A model generated the notes under the pieces. It did not search any database, was not told the origin of the DNA, and saw only the letters and a program-made list of their open reading frames with translations. Below are positions 15,619-21,872 of a DNA stretch of 21,872 nt, in pieces. Within the stretch, counting starts at the first letter, position 1. Each line of letters begins with the position of its first letter. Made by a program: the position numbers and the translations under genes. Source of the DNA: a virus; IMG/VR virus record IMGVR_UViG_3300042463_000659, positions 1-21,872 of that record. One strand, 5' to 3'.

Positions 15619-15912
15619 ATGATATATGTAATTGTCTTTGTTGTTCTAAAAGCCGTGATGGATTCGATTTCTCATCATGATAGTTTTAAAAAACTAGGTT
15701 GTCATAAGTTCTTTTGGAGAGAAACTGCAGAAGGACCTAAACGTACGTTTCTGCAAAAGTACTTTCCAATGTTTTATGACATGTGGCATTTATCTACTAC
15801 ATTGCAGGTATTAATGGTAGCTTGGTTAGCTTCAGGTACTATAGTAGGAACGTTATTATTATACACTATAGGCAATATAGTATTCATTGCTGTTTATGAA
15901 GGACTAAGATGA
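15619..15912 (+). CDS. Membrane protein in lysis cassette, 97 aa
   Basis: 97 residues. There is a hydrophobic N-terminal segment (1-13, MIYVIVFVVLKAV) and a long hydrophobic C-terminal half with one or two helices (about 62-92, VLMVAWLASGTIVGTLLLYTIGNIVFIAV). Between them is a soluble stretch with conserved-looking Trp/His/Phe (HDSFKKLGCHKFFWRE, FPMFYDMWHLS). I recall similar small proteins in Bacteroidota phages but no function. It starts 5 bases after the preceding gene and ends in an ATGA overlap (15909-15912) with the spanin candidate, so the two are likely coupled and may work together at the membrane. Confidence 0.6.
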   Translation: MIYVIVFVVLKAVMDSISHHDSFKKLGCHKFFWRETAEGPKRTFLQKYFPMFYDMWHLSTTLQVLMVAWLASGTIVGTLLLYTIGNIVFIAVYEGLR

Positions 15913-16355
15913 GATATTTAATTTTTATATTATTTTTAATAACCTCTTGCACAGCAGAGTGGCATTTAAAACAAGCAATAAAGAAAAACCCTAAATACGG
16001 TGACAGCACATATAAAACAGTTATTTTTAAAAAAGATACTCTTATTAAGATATACGATACTATACCTGGTGATAGTAGTTTTCAATTTACCTTATTTTAT
16101 CGTGATTCCTTCAACAAGGTATTTAGTGATAGCTTTACGACTGTATATCAGTCAATTGATAGCCTTAATAAAGTCAAAACTACGGTTGTTAGGAGGCCCA
16201 TTTATGTACGTGATTCTATTCTGGTTAACATTGTAGATACTGTAAAGATAGACGTTCCTAAAACTATTGAGATAAAACAAGGATACCCTGTATGGTATTT
16301 TTGGGTATTAATTGCTATCTTTGTATTGGTATTATGGCTGACATTAAAGAAGTAA
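15909..16355 (+). CDS. Candidate unimolecular spanin (u-spanin)
   Basis: 148-residue protein with both elements of a u-spanin. There is an N-terminal lipoprotein signal (RYLIFILFLITSC, lipobox with Cys14 after ITS) and a C-terminal membrane helix (about 127-146, VWYFWVLIAIFVLVLWLTL) ending in KK. The lipid anchor would hold the outer membrane and the helix the inner membrane. The region between (15-126) is beta-rich, with repeated short strands (TVIFKKDTLIKIYDT, SSFQFTLFYRDSF). Spanins fuse the two membranes in the last step of Gram-negative lysis. Position in the lysis block supports this. An ordinary lipoprotein with an additional helix would be the alternative. Confidence 0.68.
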   Translation: MRYLIFILFLITSCTAEWHLKQAIKKNPKYGDSTYKTVIFKKDTLIKIYDTIPGDSSFQFTLFYRDSFNKVFSDSFTTVYQSIDSLNKVKTTVVRRPIYVRDSILVNIVDTVKIDVPKTIEIKQGYPVWYFWVLIAIFVLVLWLTLKK

Positions 16356-16549
16356 ACAACTTTCTTTGGGTTACAACTCCTCATGGTCACGGACAAGTTC
16401 TATTTTTAATAGATTACGGCCCACATGAAAATTTGATATTTGTTGTAGCTTTAGAGGAAGATGGATCTATAAAACATTACAATAGTAATAATGTAAAGTT
16501 ATGCCATAATCATACATTTTTTAAAACAGATAGAAATGACAAAAAATGA
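16334..16549 (+). CDS. Small conserved-looking soluble protein, 71 aa
   Basis: Start chosen at ATG 16334 (MADIKEVNNF), giving a 22-base overlap with the spanin gene. An ATG at 16292 is open in the same frame, but its extra 14 residues would be read from inside the spanin membrane helix and look artificial. The product, beta-rich with WVTTPHGHGQVLFLIDYGPH and DGSIKHYNSNNVKLCHN, resembles a family of short phage proteins built on a TPxGxGxVLFLIDYG core, of unknown role. It overlaps the ring-like gene that follows by 14 bases, linking the lysis cassette to the tail genes. Confidence 0.6.
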   Translation: MADIKEVNNFLWVTTPHGHGQVLFLIDYGPHENLIFVVALEEDGSIKHYNSNNVKLCHNHTFFKTDRNDKK

Positions 16550-17216
16550 GATAGTCTATAATTTACTGAACTTAATGTCGGCTGGACGTATTAATGACGA
16601 CTTTGCACCTTCAGTATCACAGTTATCGTTTATTATAGACTATAAACGTGCTCAATATATACGTCAAGATCAAAATAAAAACTATTTTGACAACGATCTA
16701 TTTTATCAAGATTTAGGTTGTATTCCATTAATTAAAGTAGATAAAGCTGAATGTTGTGAATTTAATGTGGATTGTGACATTCTTAGAACTGAATTTACTA
16801 TTCCTAAAACTATTAGATTCAAAGAAAGATATGCTTTAAAAGTATCTGCTATAGATAGACAATCTAGATTCAGTTTAATTCTTCCTGAAAGAAGTCCATT
16901 TTATTCAGAAAGAAAATATCCTGGAATGACATTACCGTTTTATTTTTTAAACGATTATCTTTATTTTCCGACTACCTTGGATCTTAAAGTAATTAATGTT
17001 AGGGCAATTTTAGAAGAACCAGAAGATGCAAGGACTTTTACTTGTGATGACGGTTTATGTTACACTGACAATTCAGATTACCCGTTGACAGCAGATTTGC
17101 TAGATTTGATTACAAAAGATATATTAGGAACAGAATTGAAATTCTTATTAGGAACAACTGAAGATAAAGAAAATGACGCAGTGTCACACAACAACAACAT
17201 TAACCAACAGTCATAA
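16536..17216 (+). CDS. Tail-barrel ring / neck protein, 226 aa
   Basis: 226 residues in a layout like crAss ring and adaptor proteins. There is a helical N-terminus (MTKNEIVYNLLNLM, SQLSFIIDYKRAQYIRQD), a middle beta domain with paired cysteines (KAECCEFNVDCDILRTEF, about residues 69-86) and the sequence FTIPKTIRFKERYAL, then a Pro/Cys region (EEPEDARTFTCDDGLC, about 162-177). A C-terminal helix with LLDLITKDILGTELKFLLG (about 191-209) and KENDAV follows. This combination (CCE...CD...IPKxIR, then a final helix ending near ENDAV) is familiar to me from neck proteins of crAss-like and related phages. The exact ring number is not assigned. The C-terminus overlaps the next gene by 44 bases. Confidence 0.6.
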   Translation: MTKNEIVYNLLNLMSAGRINDDFAPSVSQLSFIIDYKRAQYIRQDQNKNYFDNDLFYQDLGCIPLIKVDKAECCEFNVDCDILRTEFTIPKTIRFKERYALKVSAIDRQSRFSLILPERSPFYSERKYPGMTLPFYFLNDYLYFPTTLDLKVINVRAILEEPEDARTFTCDDGLCYTDNSDYPLTADLLDLITKDILGTELKFLLGTTEDKENDAVSHNNNINQQS

Positions 17217-17679
17217 TTGGTATAATGCTAATTATGAAAAACAGATTCCTTTTAAACTGTATAAAAAGATAATCCTTGAATTAAACAACTACGTTGTGGA
17301 TTATCTTCTTTTAGGAGGAAACCGTAAATTTAAAGTGCCTTTTCATCTAGGTGAAATTCAGGTACTTAGGTTTGACAGATCTTTTAAGGTTAAAAATGAC
17401 CGTTTAATAGCACCTGTAAATTGGGGTCAAACTAAGAAGTTAAGAAAAGAAGGTAAATTAGACGATAACAAGTTTATATACTATACCGATAAATATTACG
17501 TAGGGTTTCATTGGAATAAGAAAAATTGTAATATAAAAGGTAGCACTATGTATAAGTTTGATTCTTCTAGGACAAATGGTACTAAATGTAAATCTGGAGC
17601 TAAGAATAAACTTACTGAACGACTTAAATCGGATTCTGAATATTATCTAAGATTTGATAAAATTCCAGTATCTTTGTAA
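17173..17679 (+). CDS. IHF/HU-like protein in the tail gene block
   Basis: 168 residues. The core (residues about 25-75) follows an IHF/HU layout: a helix (YKKIILELNNYVVDYLLLGG) then PFHLGEIQVLRFD, which matches the strand-turn-strand start of a DNA-bending arm. Crassvirales are known to encode IHF-like subunits near their ring-protein genes, and this one lies between two ring genes. The remainder is basic (TKKLRKEGKLDDNK, RTNGTKCKSGAKNK). The start overlaps the previous gene by 44 bases, with no internal ATG upstream of the core. If the assignment is wrong, it is simply an unknown conserved structural-region protein. DNA bending during packaging or ejection, or regulation of late genes, are possible jobs. 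Confidence 0.55.
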   Translation: MTQCHTTTTLTNSHNWYNANYEKQIPFKLYKKIILELNNYVVDYLLLGGNRKFKVPFHLGEIQVLRFDRSFKVKNDRLIAPVNWGQTKKLRKEGKLDDNKFIYYTDKYYVGFHWNKKNCNIKGSTMYKFDSSRTNGTKCKSGAKNKLTERLKSDSEYYLRFDKIPVSL

Positions 17680-17694
17680 TACAAAGCTAAAAAC

Positions 17695-18420
17695 ATGAAT
17701 TATAGATCAGTTTCTTGTAAAAGAATAATAAACAGAGCTTTTGGAGCATACGGTACTTTGCTATCTCAGCATTCTGATAGACTTATTGGAGAAGCTGTTG
17801 ATTGGATTGGAGATGCACTTGAAGCTATTGGTTGTACAGAACAGTTATTAGATAAAACTGCATTTCTAACTATTAAAAATGGTAAAGCCGTAATACCATG
17901 TGATTTATATTTAATTAAATCGGTAGCATATAAAAGCACTTTTTTAAGATATGGATCTCAAACTTTTAACTACGACATGCATTGTGACGATTGTATTAAT
18001 ACATCTATTTTGCATACAGATTATAGCTACACTGTTAATCCTAACTATATCAATACCAATGTGCCTGATGATGAGATTATATGTGTATCTTATCAAGCTT
18101 TTCCTGTTGATGAAGAAGGGTTTCCTTTAATTCCAGACAAAGAAGCAGTAACTCAATGTTTATTTTGGAAGTTAACTTACATGTTAATGTTAGGAGGTTT
18201 TGAACATCCTAATAGAGAAATGACTTTAAGTTATGCTGAAAACCATTACATGAGATACAGAGGACAAGCTGAAAACTTATTGGCTATGTTTGACATTCCA
18301 AGAATGGAATCATTTAAGAATCAATGGGTTAGACTTATTCCTAATATTTCTACAGCAAGAGATTTCTTCTATTCAGATTCAATTGGTGAACACTTTATTA
18401 ATTTAAGATATAATAGATAA
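17695..18420 (+). CDS. crAss-like ring protein 1 (tail barrel)
   Basis: 241-residue structural protein that I recognise by pattern: a helical start (IINRAFGAYGTL, AVDWIGDALEAIGC), a beta section with DYSYTVNPNYINTN (about residues 115-128), FPVDEEGFPLIPD (about 138-150), then a C-terminal helix with YRGQAENLLAMFDIPRMESFKNQWVRLIP split over residues about 185-213. The ending KNQW-RLIP followed by an F/Y-rich stretch is typical of the ring protein that connects portal and muzzle in crAss-like phages. A Cys pair lies in YDMHCDDC. The gene overlaps the next by one base (TAATG), and that gene is the muzzle, which is the expected order. Confidence 0.75.
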   Translation: MNYRSVSCKRIINRAFGAYGTLLSQHSDRLIGEAVDWIGDALEAIGCTEQLLDKTAFLTIKNGKAVIPCDLYLIKSVAYKSTFLRYGSQTFNYDMHCDDCINTSILHTDYSYTVNPNYINTNVPDDEIICVSYQAFPVDEEGFPLIPDKEAVTQCLFWKLTYMLMLGGFEHPNREMTLSYAENHYMRYRGQAENLLAMFDIPRMESFKNQWVRLIPNISTARDFFYSDSIGEHFINLRYNR

Positions 18421-21400
18421 TGCAGCCTTTTTTATTAAATACAGATGGTGATCCACAAAATCAACCTGATAAAACATCAAGGTTGAATATTAATGTAAAC
18501 ATTAATTCAGAAGTTGGAAGTATTACTAATGAAGACGGTAATTATCCACTTTTTAATTATCCTACGTTAATAACTCCAGGTGCTACATGCATTGGTAAAA
18601 TTCCACTTAGCAATGGTTCTGTGGTATTATTTTCTGTAATTGAAGGGGAATCTAAATTTTATGACCCTAATGATCCAACTACACAACTTGTAGGTAGATT
18701 TTGTAGAGGAGAAATTGGAGTAATATCATCAGACAATTCTTACAGAGTATTAATTAGAGACAAAGTAGGAGTTACTGATTTTAATTGGAATCTTAATACA
18801 CAAATACAAGGTAGTTATAAAATTAACTCGGATAATACATTTTCCGTTTATTGGGTAGATTTTAGAAACCCATTAAGATATATAAATGTTGATATTCCAG
18901 AACCTGTTGTAGATCTTAACTTTCAATGTACAGACATTGATGAGTTTAATAAATTATACGTTTTAAAACCTTTTGAACAATTTAAGATTAATTTAGATTC
19001 AGTTCAAAATGGAGGTAACTTAAAATCAGGAGTTTACTACGTATTAGCATCTTATGCAGATGAGAATTTTAATGAAACTAACCTTTCATTTCCATCTAAC
19101 CCTATTTCTATAGTTAATGAGTTAACTCCATTTCCTCTTGAAAACTATGATGGATGCCCACCAAATACCTTAACAGGTAAAAGTTTTACTATTAGTTTTA
19201 GTTCAGACATTAATTTTCCTAATGTAAAATTATACGTTATAACTAAAATTAATCAAGTTTTAGCTGCTTATGATTTAGGGTATTTTCCTAATACAACTGG
19301 AACTTTTACTAGAGAAATTATATCTTTAGATAATGCAGCTACAACAAGTACAGATATTTTAATTAATAAAATTACTTGGGTAGCTAAAACTATTACTCAA
19401 TTAGACAATAGATTATATATTGGTAATTTAAAAGAACAATTAAAAACTAATCTTCAACCTTGGATTAACAATATTCAAGTAGAACCTTATATTGAAATTC
19501 AAGATAGAAGTGTTTTTAATACTTCATTTCACTCAGAAACTGCAATCTTTACTAAACGTTGTTTTCAATATGATGAGGTATATGCTCTTTATGCTACATT
19601 AGTTTATAAAGATGGTACGGAAAGTGAAGCATTTCATATTCCAGGCCGTCAAGCTGAAAGAGTTAGTTATGATGGAACTGCTTCTGCACCTGATATTACA
19701 GGTGGAGTAATAGCACGTGATTCAGCTGGAATAAGACTTAGGTTTGATGAAGATGAAAGACTTGATACAATTCAAGCTACTTACAGATTAAATGAAGATG
19801 AAGGATTTTCTAGTAGTTTAACTGATATTTCTAATGAAGGGGGCACCTTTAATACTACTACGTTGCAATTAATTTATAACGTAAATGCAGCTAATGGTAG
19901 TGGTTTAGCTACTAATGATATTGCTTTATTAAAACAATATGATCTAGCAGGTACAGAATCGTATTATTACGTAAAAGTGTTAAGTACTGATATAACAGGT
20001 ACAGCCCCACTTTTTACATACACTCATACTGTAGAAGCAGTTAAATATGTAAATGGTGCTAATTTAGGAGTTATAACTTTATGGAATATTTCATCAGGTT
20101 ATAATTTACCTGGTATTTTTTACGTACCTCCTATTATAGATGATTACGTAACTAACGGATTAACTTCTACTGATATTTCACCTGCTGGAGAAATATATAG
20201 TATTAATTCTGACTCTAAAGTATTTCATGCTTTTGATTGTGGAGAAGGTAATCTTTTATCACTTCCTTTAAAATTAGGGTTTTGGGAAAATGCTGATGAA
20301 ACTTATGACAACACTACTGATTGGGATGTAAAAAATTCAAGTGGTAGTAATACAGCTTCTTTTAAAAATCAAAAAATTAGACATCATAAAATGCCTGGTC
20401 CTGAAAACATTCAGCAATCAGCTCAAATTTATCAAACAGCTAATTTAGGATTAAAGATTTCTAATATAATTTTACCTGCAGAACTTGAAAATGAAATAGA
20501 TAAAATTAAAATATATTACGCTAAAAGAACTAATTTAAATAGGAGTGTTTTAGGACAATCATTAATAATACATGATTTTTATTTAACTTATGATGGACAA
20601 GATAGACTTGAAGAAGGTGTATTTAGTTTATCGTTTAATAATTCAATGGAGTTTTATTCTGATTACTCTCCTTCAGTTAGTAGATTTATGTATAGACGGT
20701 TAAATAGATTTAGAATGAGTCCTTTTGATATTTCTTCTTCTAATTTAGATGTATCTTCAGCTACACATTTTAAAGCATTTAAAAATGTATCTACACAATT
20801 AGATTATTGGGGATCTGTAGGAACTTCAGCTTGGAATAATAATATAGGTAATGATCCTAGAGCAGCAGATGCTAGATTTTATTGTTTTGAAGAATCAGTA
20901 GCTGATCAGAAAAAATCTTCTTACATTAGAAGATTTACTAATGCTAAATTAACTGAAAGCTTACCTATATATAATCCAGATTCTACTTGGACTACAGGTA
21001 GTGGACATCATCCCCCTAATGCAGGTTTATTAGATTTTACTTATGATACAACTCATTATCTTGGAGAAACTTGTGTAAGTATAGAAACGGCAAATAACAT
21101 AGAAGCAAATTGTTATACTGGTAATCAACAATTAAATTTTACACTTCCTTCAGAAGATCCTTATGATTCTTCTATTTTAAAAGGTAATATTTGTTCATTA
21201 AAACCAAATATGTATCCTAGTTATTATACTCAAGAATTAGTAGATACTGGATACATTGAAACATTAGACGCATCTGCTTTTAGTACAGGATTTGATCCAT
21301 CAAGTCATTTTTATGGTGGAGATACATTTCAATCATTAGATTCTTACAGATCTGCTAGTGATTTAGTATATGCTTATAATCAAGGATATTTTACACCTAG

Positions 21401-21872
21401 TACTATTTATACTTCTATGCAGTTTATTACTTTGTATTCAGCATATTTAGAAACAGTTTCAAATGTTAATTATAAACATCAAGGAACAGGTACTTACGAT
21501 ATTTACTATCCTAAATCTGATTATGTTTCAGTTTTAAGAGTACCTTTATTACCTAACGGTTTTGCTAACTACTACGGTTATAATAGAGATTACACTTCAG
21601 TTAACGATTTACGTGCTCCTATTATTCATTCATTTTTATCTACTAAAATAGACAGTTTTCCTACCAGAATAGCTAGATCTGCAGTAGACAATCCAGAATC
21701 TGTACAAGATAATCTTAGGATTTTCTTACCTAATGAATATACGGATGTAGAAAAATCTAAAGGTGAAATTAATAACATTACTAATTTTGGTAACGCTTTA
21801 GTTATTCAACATAGCCATACTTTAAAAAGAACAGCTACTAAAGATAGGATGAAAACAGATTCTTCTGAAGCT
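18420..21872 (+). CDS. Tail muzzle / stabilization protein, crAss-like, N-terminal 1151 aa (3' truncated)
   Basis: Open from ATG 18420 through the window end with no stop, 1151 codons. It is almost certainly the large crAss muzzle (also annotated as stabilization protein) that caps the tail barrel. The start MQPFLLNTDGDPQNQPDKTS is followed by beta-rich repeats with WVDFRNPLRYINVD, then Ile/Tyr/Asn-rich sandwiches. Near nt 20380 the block KIRHHKMPG followed by LGLKISNIILP and KIYYAKRTNLNRSVLGQ is typical of this protein family. Toward the end ALVIQHSHTLKRTATKDRM is also a family-like block. The last part is outside the window, so total length is unknown. The start shares one base with the ring protein 1 stop. 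Confidence 0.82.
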   Translation, partial: MQPFLLNTDGDPQNQPDKTSRLNINVNINSEVGSITNEDGNYPLFNYPTLITPGATCIGKIPLSNGSVVLFSVIEGESKFYDPNDPTTQLVGRFCRGEIGVISSDNSYRVLIRDKVGVTDFNWNLNTQIQGSYKINSDNTFSVYWVDFRNPLRYINVDIPEPVVDLNFQCTDIDEFNKLYVLKPFEQFKINLDSVQNGGNLKSGVYYVLASYADENFNETNLSFPSNPISIVNELTPFPLENYDGCPPNTLTGKSFTISFSSDINFPNVKLYVITKINQVLAAYDLGYFPNTTGTFTREIISLDNAATTSTDILINKITWVAKTITQLDNRLYIGNLKEQLKTNLQPWINNIQVEPYIEIQDRSVFNTSFHSETAIFTKRCFQYDEVYALYATLVYKDGTESEAFHIPGRQAERVSYDGTASAPDITGGVIARDSAGIRLRFDEDERLDTIQATYRLNEDEGFSSSLTDISNEGGTFNTTTLQLIYNVNAANGSGLATNDIALLKQYDLAGTESYYYVKVLSTDITGTAPLFTYTHTVEAVKYVNGANLGVITLWNISSGYNLPGIFYVPPIIDDYVTNGLTSTDISPAGEIYSINSDSKVFHAFDCGEGNLLSLPLKLGFWENADETYDNTTDWDVKNSSGSNTASFKNQKIRHHKMPGPENIQQSAQIYQTANLGLKISNIILPAELENEIDKIKIYYAKRTNLNRSVLGQSLIIHDFYLTYDGQDRLEEGVFSLSFNNSMEFYSDYSPSVSRFMYRRLNRFRMSPFDISSSNLDVSSATHFKAFKNVSTQLDYWGSVGTSAWNNNIGNDPRAADARFYCFEESVADQKKSSYIRRFTNAKLTESLPIYNPDSTWTTGSGHHPPNAGLLDFTYDTTHYLGETCVSIETANNIEANCYTGNQQLNFTLPSEDPYDSSILKGNICSLKPNMYPSYYTQELVDTGYIETLDASAFSTGFDPSSHFYGGDTFQSLDSYRSASDLVYAYNQGYFTPSTIYTSMQFITLYSAYLETVSNVNYKHQGTGTYDIYYPKSDYVSVLRVPLLPNGFANYYGYNRDYTSVNDLRAPIIHSFLSTKIDSFPTRIARSAVDNPESVQDNLRIFLPNEYTDVEKSKGEINNITNFGNALVIQHSHTLKRTATKDRMKTDSSEA

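Noticed and set aside
16292-16333. Upstream ATG extending the 71-residue protein by 14 residues
   Set aside because: The extension would be read out of frame through the spanin membrane helix; the ATG at 16334 begins the recognisable protein and gives a normal short overlap.
16000-16396. One plus and one minus frame within the spanin candidate
   Set aside because: The main frame has a signal peptide, lipobox and membrane helix with overlapping neighbours on both sides; the others lack these and would break the operon.
17672-17686. Six-base inverted repeat CTTTGT/ACAAAG around the stop of the IHF-like gene
   Set aside because: Short AT-rich stem, three-base loop, no T run, and it overlaps the coding end; likely chance.
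1-21872. CRISPR array, tRNA gene, insertion sequence, integrase or attachment site
   Set aside because: No regular repeats with spacers, no cloverleaf-like sequence noticed, no transposase or recombinase protein, and no gene-free region large enough to hold them.
1-21872. Stop-codon reassignment (TAG as glutamine) as in some crAss-like phages
   Set aside because: All genes, including the long terminase, portal and muzzle, stay open under the standard code with no internal TAG.

Overview
The window is a contiguous piece of the virion-assembly and lysis region of a crAss-like phage (order Crassvirales, short-tailed dsDNA phages of Bacteroidota). The family calls rest on recognition of protein sequence patterns, without a database search. 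They are a large terminase with ATPase and nuclease motifs, a 781-residue portal, a major capsid protein, a protein matching the crAss ring protein 1 pattern, and directly after it a very long protein matching the crAss muzzle/stabilization protein. The DNA is AT-rich (about one third G+C by eye). Starts usually lack a Shine-Dalgarno and sit behind A-rich leaders, and three gene boundaries carry TAnnTTTG octamers like the Bacteroidota -7 promoter element. All this fits a Bacteroidota host, but the species cannot be read from this sequence. Every gene is on the + strand and the standard code works throughout: no sense-recoded stops are needed.

Layout. 1-1556: tail end of a zinc-ribbon protein, two unknown small proteins, a HExxH metallopeptidase-like protein and a probable small terminase. 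1556-6000: large terminase and portal (DNA packaging motor). 6067-8667: an acidic probable scaffold and the major capsid protein, closed by a strong hairpin terminator. 8747-12148: three probable virion genes (unknown head-associated protein, connector/ring-like protein, abundant-looking Thr/Ala/Gly-rich structural protein), punctuated by hairpins. 12231-14487: two Cys-rich and two fibre- or decoration-like proteins. 14487-16549: a lysis cassette with a 43-residue basic protein, two holin-like membrane proteins, an M15 peptidase, two further small membrane proteins, a candidate unimolecular spanin and a small soluble protein. 16536-21872: the tail barrel, made of a ring/neck protein, an IHF/HU-like protein, ring protein 1 and the start of the muzzle protein, which runs off the window.

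Together the genes would package DNA (TerS, TerL, portal), build the head (scaffold, capsid, decoration and fibres), attach the tail barrel (ring proteins, muzzle) and release progeny (holins, peptidase, spanin). Many genes overlap by 1 to 44 bases, implying translational coupling. The exceptions are the capsid protein and the 448-residue structural protein, each with its own leader and a downstream terminator, as expected for highly expressed virion components. No tRNA, CRISPR array, insertion sequence or integrase is seen, and no stretch over 300 bases lacks a gene. The most interesting points are the lysis cassette set between head/fibre and tail-barrel genes, the single-gene spanin candidate, the IHF-like protein among tail ring genes, the paired Cys-rich proteins, and the promoter and terminator layout.
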